Shown piece after piece: positions 45,848 to 55,058 of a stretch of 64,000 nucleotides of DNA (the first letter of the stretch is position 1; each line of letters starts with the position of its first letter). The notes below the pieces were generated by a model. It saw only the letters and a list, made by a program, of their open reading frames with translations, had not been told where the DNA came from and searched no databases. Origin of the DNA: Onchidella celtica (lineage: Eukaryota > Mollusca > Gastropoda > Systellommatophora > Onchidiidae); assembly GCA_963931925.1 (NCBI GenBank), contig OZ007579.1, forward strand, positions 25,885,769 to 25,949,768, read 5' to 3'. The translations under genes and the position numbers were made by a program.

Positions 45848-47008
45848 TGTCACGAGCGAGTGAGCGAGGATCAGTAGTTACGAGAAGAGGGTTAGAATAA
45901 AGTTAACCCACGGGCCACGGGTAAGGGAAAGCGGGCATGTTGTGAGTGGTGGGGGTCTGAATGAGGCGAGAGCGCTGTATTACTATCACTGCACACTAAG
46001 ACGTCCAAGAAAGCGGACGCAGGAGAAAGCCCCAGAGGGCGAACATAAGGAGAGCAGTCGGAAGACTTGGGAGTAGTGTTTATCCAGTGATGACTGGTAG
46101 GTGAAACGATGATTGATAATAGTTATGATTGATGTATTATATTCGTCTATGACCATGATGTAAATAAGTATATGTGAGGAATGTGGAAGTCTTTGATACT
46201 GTATATAGCAATGTGCGCCATGAGCGATAGATGAAAGTTGAGTTCATGGATTTGTAGCGAGAGTGAGTATTGTGTACTACGGTGGAGGTGTGTTACCGTA
46301 AGATTTTTGGTGAGTGAAATGTGAACTATGTGTGTACGCTTCATGAGTTGTAATGAGGGGTGAAGTGATTAGAAATGGTATGGTATTATACCAATGTAAT
46401 GTTATTCTTGTAGGTGCCGGGGTCGGGCCGAAGAGCGCCGCCTACGGTGAGCACAGGGGATAGGCCAGCATAGGGCCGGAGGCCACACATAGGCCAGGAA
46501 GGAAGCTGTCGGTGCAGGACAGTAGAGGCACATGAGTCGTGGCAGTCTGGCCACCGACAGGGACGTATATATGATCGTAAATGTGCTATTGAAATGCTAA
46601 TGTGCTATTGCCATGTTGATGTGCTATTGAAATGCTAATGTGCTATTGCCATGTTGATGTGCTATTGGAATGCTAATGTGTTATGGCAATAGGAAGGGGC
46701 TATTGAGAGACTGCGGTGCCAGTGAAATATTAATGTGCTATTAAGACCCTGAGAGGAGAGGCTGAGGCCGAAGTGTCTTTAGAAAGTAACTACCGGGTTG
46801 TGGACCCGAGGAAGAGTGCATGTGGGAATAAGGCCGTTGGACGGTAGTAAATTCAATAATATAGTGTATGTAATTGCACTTTTATCTGTATCTTTATGTT
46901 TAATAAATGTGTGAGTCTGATGGGTTGTTCTGTTAAGTGTTATACTTGTTCGTTCGTGATTGTTGTCCTGTTATAACCATCGCATCTCCCAGTCTGGGAT
47001 TTGTGACA
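45848..47008 (+). repeat. 5' LTR, 1161 bp
   Basis: Starts TGTCACGAGCGAG and ends GGGATTTGTGACA. AATAAA is at 46902-46907 (polyadenylation signal for R). A minisatellite of ATGTGCTATTG..ATGC/TTG units occupies about 46578-46690. Two differences from the 3' LTR were seen, near 46303 and 46939. Confidence 0.97.
46578..46690 (+). repeat. Minisatellite within LTR
   Basis: Five to six ~19-bp units alternate AATGTGCTATTGAAATGCT and AATGTGCTATTGCCATGTTG. The same array is in the 3' LTR (53083-53195) with the same unit count. Confidence 0.9.
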
Positions 47009-47009
47009 C

Positions 47010-47023
47010 TGGGGGCTCGTCCG
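47010..47023 (+). promoter_or_regulatory. Primer binding site, tRNA-Pro-like
   Basis: TGGGGGCTCGTCCG lies one base after the 5' LTR. It equals the first 14 bases of the proline tRNA primer site used by many retroviruses. Later bases diverge. Confidence 0.85.
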
Positions 47024-48613
47024 TTGTGACACTCGTCCGTTTAGTTACCTGTGGTCATTTTGACATTGTGTATTCGTCATATCTAGTTGTTTTTCTGTTG
47101 TGCTAGGAATTTGTGCTGTTGTCTTTGTTCGTGGAATGAATGGAAATTTCATGATGGTATAATTTATGTGTATTTATGAATATGTATTGATGCATGTATT
47201 GCTATAAATATGTACTAATGTGTGATTGAATTTTCACAGAGAGAGTGTGCGTGCAGCCTGAAGGAGTCAAGCAGCCAGAGCTCCGGCATACGTCAAGTTA
47301 AATAAAACGCTGAGTGAAAGTTAAGTAAAATTCAAAAATTTTGTACCCTGGATTGGGGGCTGTTCCTTTAATCTGTCTTTTTCCCTGTTTTTGTTGTCAT
47401 AGATTATACGGGCGGTGGCGTGGGTTTGCTGTGTTGAACTTAGTTTATCCTTTAAAAAAGGTGTGGTAAACTTGGAACTTCGTTCATCACAGTGAACAGT
47501 TCTTTAGGGCTTTGTTATTGTTTAGTTGTAGCGTCGATATCTTCTCTGTTCTGCAGGAAGACGTATTCTCTTGTCCCTCTCTCTTACCTATCTGTAGATA
47601 CGTTCTATTTTCAGACTCTGTTCTTGTTCGTACCTTGTAGTGTGTAACAGCTGAGGTTGTTCTAGCACGTTATAGTAGGGGGGAGTTAGTTGATCTAACT
47701 ACAACCCTTTAGAAAACGAAACTATTACAGCTGTAAAATAAATAAACACGAGATGCGACGATAGATTAAACAATACTAAAGTTTAATAACTGTATAGTGA
47801 ACAATAAATTACTAGGAAGACACCAGCGAAACTAAATACCAACGCCACACAAAAGGAAACTCACTTACTCACCGACCAACCACTCACACAGGTCTATATA
47901 TATAAACATTCCTACAGAAAGTTCCCGAAATAAACGTTACCTTTGCCCTCGCACAAACTAACCAATCACGCATCAATACGTCATCAGGTTACATCACTCA
48001 AGGCCAAATCTGGCGTAAACATTCGTATCCACAACGTTATCGAATATTCGGGAACATACTAATATTTACTGAACGAGTCAAAACACCTGACAACAAGCGA
48101 GCGAGGAAAAAAACTACTCACTAGAAAAGAAGGTCAGGTCACGGAGTACAGTACACTCTGGCGGTTGTCAACAATAAAATGAAAAAAGTAGTGGACACAT
48201 GCTCAGCCACCAGCACAACAACAAAACCGGGGGAGGGCAAGGGGTAGCCCGCAGATGCTACATAGTGTAATCGGCGTAGTTAGGTTGCATTTTTTTCCAT
48301 TATAGTTTTTTTTAGAAGCTTTGTCCTAGTCTGGTTCGTTGTCTTTGATGTCCTGGTGGTCCTTCTACTGAATTTTCTCATTCTTGTCTTTTCTTTTCGC
48401 TTTTGTTATTTAATAGTGCTATACATTGTATGAACATAGAATTAGTTATAGAGAGTATGCTGTAAAATGTTCAGTTAGGTGTGTTTCTGATTTGCATTTG
48501 AAAATAATGCTTGTTATTGTAGTGGCATAGTTTCAGGTCTCGGGATACGTCGTGTATAGTAAGTACATAGACAGTATATTGTATTGCAAATTGTATAGGA
48601 ATAAATCCGTGAA
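47024..48613 (+). other. LTR-element leader
   Basis: Non-coding leader between the primer site and gag, about 1.0 kb once the nested solo LTR (47691-48262) is removed. Short TTA-rich stretches and no ORF; it probably carries packaging signals, which cannot be seen directly. Confidence 0.6.
47691..48262 (-). mobile_element. Solo LTR nested in leader, 572 bp
   Basis: Base composition changes sharply to A-rich on the plus strand. The segment begins TGATCTAACTAC and ends GATGCTACA (TG..CA on both strands) and is flanked by TAGT at 47687-47690 and 48263-48266. On the minus strand TATATATATAGACC, about two-thirds from the right end, looks like a TATA box, so the element is antisense to its host. 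No internal region remains, so it is a solo LTR from an unrelated LTR family. Confidence 0.7.
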
Positions 48614-51205
48614 ATGGCGGAGCTCCAGCAACTAATGAAGTTAGGGACGGAACTTGGTCTTGAAGGCGTAGAGCTACGCGGCTGGATTAAAGAGCAGCAG
48701 GCGGAATTGCGCGATGAGCGTGCTAAGGATAGAGAGCGAGAAAAAGAGGCTCAAGAGCGGCAGCAGGAAAGGGAGTTAAAGTTAAAGGAAAAAGAGGCTC
48801 AGCAGCAGGAAAGGGAGTTAAAGTTAAAGGAGATAGAAGCCCAAGAGCGGGAGATAGAGGCTAGGGATAAGCAACAGGAGAGAGAGACGCGAATAAGAAT
48901 CGCGGAATTGGAACTCAAGAAGAATGCGCCAACAGAAACAGTTGAGCGGCAGGGGCAAAATAAAAGTGGTGTTAGGATTAAGCTGCCTACGTTCGACGAC
49001 CGGAAGGACGACATAGACGCCTTCCTTTACAGGTTCGAACTGAACGCACAACTGCAATGGGGGGAGAATAAACAATTATGGTCCACGTACCTGGCTTCCT
49101 TGTTGCAGGGGCGAGCGTTAACCTACTTTAAAGAGCTACAGCGCGAAGACGTACATGATTACGATAAGCTGAAGTCTTTGCTGCTTCGCCGATTTGCGCG
49201 TACGGAGGAATATTTCCGGGAGCAGTTTAGGCGAGCACGTGCGGACACCAGGGAGGACTTTGCTGCCTTCGTCGCGAGACTAGCAGAATATTTCACGAAC
49301 TGGGTGGACTTGGCGCATGTGGGCGCGGATTTTGCTAAATTGAAAGACCTAATGATCCGTGACCAGCTGTACGCGTCGTGCCATAAAGATCTGGTGGTTT
49401 TTCTGAAAGAAAACGAACCCGCGACGGTGCAGGAGGCGTCTAGGTTGGCGGAAGCATACCGTACGGCACATCCGTCCAAACCAGTCGCGAGGGCGTACGT
49501 ACAGGATGCTGGTTACGTCGCCGTGGTTGAGGGGTCGCCGACAGGACATAAAGACAGGTCGCGTCAGCGTGGTGCCTATAATGGGCAAGCCCAGGGGCAA
49601 CGTAGGGGGTATCACCAATCACCTGCATATGGATCCGGTAAGTTTGACCGAGCAGGAGGGCTAGGTCGCGGTAGTGGCCGAGGGCGATTTGTGACCTTTG
49701 CCGATGACCGACGGCATAGGGACTTTAGTTCCGGTCGCGATGGGTCACGGGGACCCAGGTTTAGCGGAGCACAGGGAGCGGAATGTTGGACTTGCGGACG
49801 CGTAGGTCATTTTTCACGCGATTGTAGGGCCGCGAAGTGTTGGAACTGCGGAAGAGCAGATCACATCAGCGTGAATTGCCCTGCAGGTAGGATAGCGGCG
49901 AACGTGGATGACAATCGCAGTGGCTCCACTCCATGTTCCCCAAATAAATTTCATCATGCGGCCGCGTGTGTTACATCGGACAACGGAGGCGGACAGTATT
50001 CTAAGTGTCCCAGTTGTGAGAAGTTATTATCTTCCGGTGTTTTACCTTGTGGGAGAAAGATCCCCGTTATAAATTCATGTCATACAGGAGGTGGTCTTAG
50101 GGTTTATCCGGGGTTTGTTGGGGACGAACCGGTCTCGGTTTTACGAGATACAGGATCTACCGTTGTGGGAGTGCATAGGGACTGCATTCGGGATTCACAG
50201 CTTACAGGTGAGACTGTCCCGTGCATCCAATTTTCAGGGGCCATAGAGAAATTACCCATGGCAAAGATAGTGATAGATACGCCTTTCCTTAGCGGGGAAG
50301 TCGAAGCAGTCGTTGGTTGCTTTCCAGGCGCCCAGCTCATCATTGGTAATGTATCGCGGGTAGTTTCCCCTTCCGAGGAGAATGTGCAGGCATGGTCACA
50401 ATCAAAAGGTATTGACTTTTGTGCCGCAGTCGAGACACGTCGACAGGTAGGTGATAGGAGTAAGATTAGACCTTTGGCAACGCCAGCGGTCAACCTGGAT
50501 ATCACACCAGGGCGCTTGGCGACATTACAAAAGGAGGACACATCATTGAGTCCATGTTTTGAGGAGGCGCGAACGGAGAAAACGAGGAAATATAGGAACG
50601 GGTCGTCTTCCTTTGTTATTCAGGCGGGCATTCTGTTCCGTAAGTATGTAACGGTGGCCTCCATTTTAAAGCAGGTCGTTGTGCCAGCGTTGCTAATCGC
50701 AACAGTATTGCATTTGGCACATGATGTCCCATTAGCGGGTCATATGGGTATAGCTAGAACCAAAGAAAGGGTTCTTAAGAATTTTTACTGGCCATCCATC
50801 CACAGAGATGTACGAGTATATTGTAAGACGTGCAGTGCGTGCCAAAAGACGACGCATAGGGGTCGTACACCCCAGGCTCCTCGTCAGAATATAGCAGAAG
50901 AAGCTTCTAGTATCGCTTCAGAAAGAGCAAAAGACTATAAAGATAGAGGTTCCAAACTGAGAATTTTTAAGCCAGGAGACAAGGTCCTATTGTTATTACC
51001 TACGGACCATAATAAGTTATTGATGACATGGAAAGGTCCTTATGTTATTGAGCGAGTTGTTTCGAAGGTAGATTACGCTATCCACATTGATGGATCAAGT
51101 AAGGTTTTCCATGTTAATATGCTACGGAGATTTTGTGAGAGACCAGAGTATCTGTGTTCTCAGACTGGTATTGAAAGACATACCCAATGTCGTGTCATTC
51201 TTTGA
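48614..51205 (+). CDS. Gag-protease-integrase(partial) polyprotein
   Basis: 863 codons, uninterrupted. Residues 1-110: Glu/Arg/Gln-rich coiled coil (three KLKE-type repeats). About 115-270: retrotransposon Gag core. C391-C404 and C409-C422: two CX2CX4HX4C zinc knuckles. D512: protease active site DTGS. About 650-745: integrase H2C2 zinc-binding domain, ending CKTCSACQK. The DDE core that should follow is absent; after a few residues the integrase C-terminal domain begins (about 770-850; KPGDKVLLLLP, WKGPYVIERV, FHVNMLRRF). Known role: capsid, maturation and integration. Without the core, integration must be supplied in trans. The last residues read out of frame into the RT segment. Confidence 0.93.
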   Translation: MAELQQLMKLGTELGLEGVELRGWIKEQQAELRDERAKDREREKEAQERQQERELKLKEKEAQQQERELKLKEIEAQEREIEARDKQQERETRIRIAELELKKNAPTETVERQGQNKSGVRIKLPTFDDRKDDIDAFLYRFELNAQLQWGENKQLWSTYLASLLQGRALTYFKELQREDVHDYDKLKSLLLRRFARTEEYFREQFRRARADTREDFAAFVARLAEYFTNWVDLAHVGADFAKLKDLMIRDQLYASCHKDLVVFLKENEPATVQEASRLAEAYRTAHPSKPVARAYVQDAGYVAVVEGSPTGHKDRSRQRGAYNGQAQGQRRGYHQSPAYGSGKFDRAGGLGRGSGRGRFVTFADDRRHRDFSSGRDGSRGPRFSGAQGAECWTCGRVGHFSRDCRAAKCWNCGRADHISVNCPAGRIAANVDDNRSGSTPCSPNKFHHAAACVTSDNGGGQYSKCPSCEKLLSSGVLPCGRKIPVINSCHTGGGLRVYPGFVGDEPVSVLRDTGSTVVGVHRDCIRDSQLTGETVPCIQFSGAIEKLPMAKIVIDTPFLSGEVEAVVGCFPGAQLIIGNVSRVVSPSEENVQAWSQSKGIDFCAAVETRRQVGDRSKIRPLATPAVNLDITPGRLATLQKEDTSLSPCFEEARTEKTRKYRNGSSSFVIQAGILFRKYVTVASILKQVVVPALLIATVLHLAHDVPLAGHMGIARTKERVLKNFYWPSIHRDVRVYCKTCSACQKTTHRGRTPQAPRQNIAEEASSIASERAKDYKDRGSKLRIFKPGDKVLLLLPTDHNKLLMTWKGPYVIERVVSKVDYAIHIDGSSKVFHVNMLRRFCERPEYLCSQTGIERHTQCRVIL

Positions 51206-51997
51206 CGATATAGCATGTCATACGTCGACATGGTCTGATCATATTCAGACACTAACGGTAATTTTTAAACGATTACGTCATTTTGGGTTAACTGCTAAAC
51301 CCGCAAAAATGGATTTGGCATGTCCAGAGATAGTATTCTTAGGACATATCGTGGGTAGAGGTGTTCAGAGACCTGAAGTAACAAAAATTGACAAATTAGT
51401 AGGGTTGCAAATCCCTAAAACAAAGAAACAAGTCAGAAGCTTAGTGGGAATTTTGAATTATGACAGAAAGTTCATTCCAAATTTTTCCTCCTTGTCATCT
51501 TCTCTTACTGACCTTACTAAGAAGGGACAACCCGATAAGGTCCAGTGGACGTCTGAATGTCAGACAGCATTTGATAATTTGGTGACAGCATTATCATCGT
51601 CACCCATTCTGATATTACCCGATTTTTGATCTAATTTTATCCTCAGAACGGATGCGTCGGACTCTGGTGTCGGCGCTTGTCTTCTACAGGAGAAGAACGA
51701 ATGTTTCCATCCTGCATGTTATGTTAGTAGGAAGTTATTGCAGAGAGAAAGAAAGTATTCTGTGATAGAGCGGGAGTGTCTTGCCATTGTGTGGTCCGTC
51801 CAGAAATTAGGACGTTATCTCATGGGACGAGAATTTTGTATCCAGACAGACCACAAGCCACTAACGTTTTTGTCGAAGAATCGTTCGTCCAGCCCACGCT
51901 TGTCTAGATGGGCATTGGCTTTGCAGCCGTATACCTTCGTTATTCAACCAATTCCAGGAACCAGCAATCATATCGCCGACTACCTTAGTCGAGCCTA
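51160..51997 (+). pseudogene. RT (C-terminal part) and RNase H, out of frame
   Basis: The frame differs from the upstream polyprotein. It opens at the RT active site, NVVSFFDDIACHT (FxDD in place of the usual YxDD), then LRHFGLTAKPAKM, EIVFLGHIVG and the RT connection (VRSLVGILNYDRKFIPNF). An in-frame TGA at 51627 interrupts it before RNase H (LRTDASDSGVGACLLQ, REcLAIVWSVQKL, TDHKPLTFL, SNHIADYLSRA). It ends with a stop at 51996. RT fingers and the first catalytic Asp are missing. The stop right after RNase H, with no integrase behind it, supports the integrase-first order. Confidence 0.92.
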
Positions 51998-52338
51998 GGG
52001 GAAGAGTTCAGGAGCTTATACATCGGAGGACAGGAACATTGACAGGATCTGTGTGAACGAGTCGTCGACTTTAAAATATTGACATTATAAATATTATATG
52101 AAGAATGGTTGATATGTTGATTGGTTCTGATTCTGTATTAGATATTGTGTTTAGTTAGCTATTGATGATGTGATACATATATGCATAGTGCAGGGCATAT
52201 TGATCCCCATATTTTTCCCTGATTCCGGTATTTTATGTGCTAGGGGCATTGGTAGGTCATTTTTATGTAGGTATTGCTCACGCTCACTCGTTGACAGTCA
52301 TCTTGATGCGATTTGAAATTAATTGCATTAATTTTTTT
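51998..52338 (+). other. LTR-element 3' untranslated region
   Basis: AT-rich and non-coding between the RNase H stop and the polypurine tract. There is no envelope-like ORF. Confidence 0.8.
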
Positions 52339-52352
52339 GGGGTGGGGGATGA
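52339..52352 (+). promoter_or_regulatory. Polypurine tract
   Basis: GGGGTGGGGGATGA, preceded by a T run, directly abuts the 3' LTR. This is the expected plus-strand primer. Confidence 0.85.
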
Positions 52353-53513
52353 TGTCACGAGCGAGTGAGCGAGGATCAGTAGTTACGAGAAGAGGGTTAG
52401 AATAAAGTTAACCCACGGGCCACGGGTAAGGGAAAGCGGGCATGTTGTGAGTGGTGGGGGTCTGAATGAGGCGAGAGCGCTGTATTACTATCACTGCACA
52501 CTAAGACGTCCAAGAAAGCGGACGCAGGAGAAAGCCCCAGAGGGCGAACATAAGGAGAGCAGTCGGAAGACTTGGGAGTAGTGTTTATCCAGTGATGACT
52601 GGTAGGTGAAACGATGATTGATAATAGTTATGATTGATGTATTATATTCGTCTATGACCATGATGTAAATAAGTATATGTGAGGAATGTGGAAGTCTTTG
52701 ATACTGTATATAGCAATGTGCGCCATGAGCGATAGATGAAAGTTGAGTTCATGGATTTGTAGCGAGAGTGAGTATTGTGTACTACGGTGGAGGTGTGTTA
52801 CCGTAAGATGTTTGGTGAGTGAAATGTGAACTATGTGTGTACGCTTCATGAGTTGTAATGAGGGGTGAAGTGATTAGAAATGGTATGGTATTATACCAAT
52901 GTAATGTTATTCTTGTAGGTGCCGGGGTCGGGCCGAAGAGCGCCGCCTACGGTGAGCACAGGGGATAGGCCAGCATAGGGCCGGAGGCCACACATAGGCC
53001 AGGAAGGAAGCTGTCGGTGCAGGACAGTAGAGGCACATGAGTCGTGGCAGTCTGGCCACCGACAGGGACGTATATATGATCGTAAATGTGCTATTGAAAT
53101 GCTAATGTGCTATTGCCATGTTGATGTGCTATTGAAATGCTAATGTGCTATTGCCATGTTGATGTGCTATTGGAATGCTAATGTGTTATGGCAATAGGAA
53201 GGGGCTATTGAGAGACTGCGGTGCCAGTGAAATATTAATGTGCTATTAAGACCCTGAGAGGAGAGGCTGAGGCCGAAGTGTCTTTAGAAAGTAACTACCG
53301 GGTTGTGGACCCGAGGAAGAGTGCATGTGGGAATAAGGCCGTTGGACGGTAGTAAATTCAATAATATAGTGTATGTAATTGCACTTTTATCTGTATCTTT
53401 ATGTTTAATAAATGTGTGAGTCTGATGGGTTGTTCTGTTAAGTGTTAGACTTGTTCGTTCGTGATTGTTGTCCTGTTATAACCATCGCATCTCCCAGTCT
53501 GGGATTTGTGACA
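52353..53513 (+). repeat. 3' LTR, 1161 bp
   Basis: Same length and ends as the 5' LTR. AATAAA is at 53407-53412. Followed by AAGAG (53514-53518). Confidence 0.97.
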
Positions 53514-53837
53514 AAGAGTGCTTACAGAGAGAACGCTTGACGCTTGAGAAAGCGAGCGCGTGTAGACAAGCGCTTGTAATGTTTCTCATATTTCTCTAGT
53601 ACCATTCAGAGACAAAGCTTGTTCTTTAGCACTTGCTGTCTGTCGCGACACTTGTAAAGCATAAAGAATTGTTTGCTAATTCGTTCGCGCGTTTAAAGCG
53701 GCTAGGGTGTGTCGTCCGCAGAGAAGTTAGGCCATTTAAAAAAAATTATGTGTACAGTAGTTTATTGAAGGGGCTAAGCTGGGTTGACTGCAGAGAAGTC
53801 AGGCCTAGTGTGTAGCGCACAGCAGTTTATTATAACC

Positions 53838-54271
53838 TCAACAAATGGACGTCGAATCGCTCATCACAGCTGTGCTAAGAATAAAGAATACAAAGGAAAA
53901 AAAAACTTCAATACTTGATAACACAGTGCCTGCATTACATTTTTTAAAAACAGGTTGAAAGTGAAGCTTGACTAGCGTGATGACAAAGCGTTCCTCTGCC
54001 ATAATGGGTTGAATTTGATGCCAATTGCACCTGGTCTTAATTATTTTAGGTTCTATTTTTCCCAAGATGTAATAAAATGTGTCGGGACTCATTCTCATGT
54101 ATGAATGAAATCGATTGGGGTGGTTTTTCAATGGAGGAAACAGGTGATGCTATTCATCTTTGTTCTCTTCGTTTCTGATTAATTTCATGAACAGTTATTC
54201 TCTTTTGTTTTCCAAGGATAAGTTTAGGTACCGTCCAGCAATAATAATTCGTCGTCAGACGAAGCCGCCAT
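53838..54271 (-). pseudogene. PIF/Harbinger transposase remnant
   Basis: Minus strand. It starts MAASSDDELLLL at 54271, is then broken by stops and at least one frame change, and resumes with HHLFPP and NRFHSYMRMSPDTFYYIL, then PIMAEERFVITL. The order EYHHL, FHSYFRMS and PIPxEERLAITLRFL is the known N-terminal signature of Harbinger nucleases. The DDE catalytic part is absent. It lies inside the TIRs at 45845/53519-54433. Confidence 0.85.
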
Positions 54272-54436
54272 GGTGCCAAATCAACTCAAATCAATTTCAG
54301 ATGGTGCCCAAAGCAAGCGCTAGCGACAGGCGTTATCTGTGTGCCCCTCAATATTCACCAAGCGCTTTTTAACAGGCGCTTACTTTCAAGCGCGAGCTTT
54401 CTCAAGCGTCAAGCGTTCTCTCTGTAGGCACCCTAA

Positions 54437-54926
54437 CAGCAGTTTTACACTCTCTCTCACAACATTTTAAAGAGTATTTGCCATATTCCTCAATACTGCA
54501 TAAAGCCAACAGTCTAAACATTTTAATACATGAACAAAACATCTTAACCCTGTCCCAGCAAAAAGCACCAACAACACATTTTCTCCCTCTGTGTTTACAT
54601 TCCATAGATTATGTCCAATCATTTCACCTCTATACAGATGTCTCAGCCTTAACCAATCTACACAGCTGCAGTTTAGCTTTCTCCACTTTCTGTTTTCCAG
54701 TTTGCCCAGAACTTCTGAACTACAAATAAAATTTTCCTTTCCTTCAATCTCCCTCCATCAATTGACTTTCCACATTCTTCCTTAACTTTAGCTGCTCACA
54801 ACAACATTTCCCCTTACCCTCTTTTCTCACTGCTCCCACCAAATAGAAACACACTGACATGCAATTAGGAGGACAACCAGGCACATGCAGAAACACCATA
54901 CATAGGCACTCAAATTTCCACTATTG
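54437..54926 (-). other. TRMT11 3' flank
   Basis: Region after the TRMT11 stop codon, presumably its 3' UTR and beyond. No canonical AATAAA was found on the minus strand; an ATTAAA-like variant occurs near 54520. Plus-strand frames here show no family. Confidence 0.4.
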
Positions 54927-55058
54927 TCACAACTTTTCCTGTTTCCTTTTGACTGTTTCGTTTGTGGCCATATCTATAGCTTTGAAATACTTTTGCCTGA
55001 ATGTCAAATTCTCATAATGGTCCACTTCTATTGATGCCTCAGTTGGGTCTGACACCTC
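54927..55058 (-). CDS. TRMT11 last coding exon
   Basis: Phase 0 to the stop. 43 residues including LTFRQKYFKAID, then a basic end (KRKQEKL) and TGA at 54929-54927. Acceptor TTTCAG. Confidence 0.95.
   Translation of the reverse strand, partial: EVSDPTEASIEVDHYENLTFRQKYFKAIDMATNETVKRKQEKL

Larger units (their letters stand above)
45848..53513 (+). mobile_element. Ty3/Gypsy-like LTR retrotransposon, Gmr1-type order, defective
   Basis: A 7666-bp element with 1161-bp LTRs (TG..CA), an exact 5-bp target duplication AAGAG (45843-45847 and 53514-53518), a tRNA-Pro-like primer site and a polypurine tract. Coding order: Gag, protease, integrase zinc finger and C-terminal domain, then RT and RNase H. 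Integrase before RT is the order known for Gmr1-like Metaviridae; ordinary Gypsy elements have it last. The integrase core and the N-terminal half of RT are missing, and RT/RNase H is in another frame with one stop, so it cannot be autonomous. The two LTRs differ at only two positions I could find, so the insertion is recent. Confidence 0.95.
45845..54433 (-). mobile_element. PIF/Harbinger-like DNA transposon, split
   Basis: The TAA target duplication is at 45842-45844 and 54434-54436. The left end is GAG (45845-45847) plus, after the LTR element and its duplicated AAGAG, TGCTTACAGAGAGAACGCTT from 53519. The right end read inward on the minus strand is GGGTGCCTACAGAGAGAACG then CTTGACGCTTGAGAAAGC. 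The terminal inverted repeats are about 38 bp and near identical. Without the insertion the element is about 918 bp and holds only part of a transposase, so it was non-autonomous. A 3-bp TWA duplication is typical of Harbinger. Confidence 0.9.

Noticed and set aside
48614-51205. Random scrambling of a standard Gypsy pol
   Set aside because: The stop right after RNase H, followed directly by 3' UTR, polypurine tract and LTR, fits an integrase-first element better. Not fully excluded.
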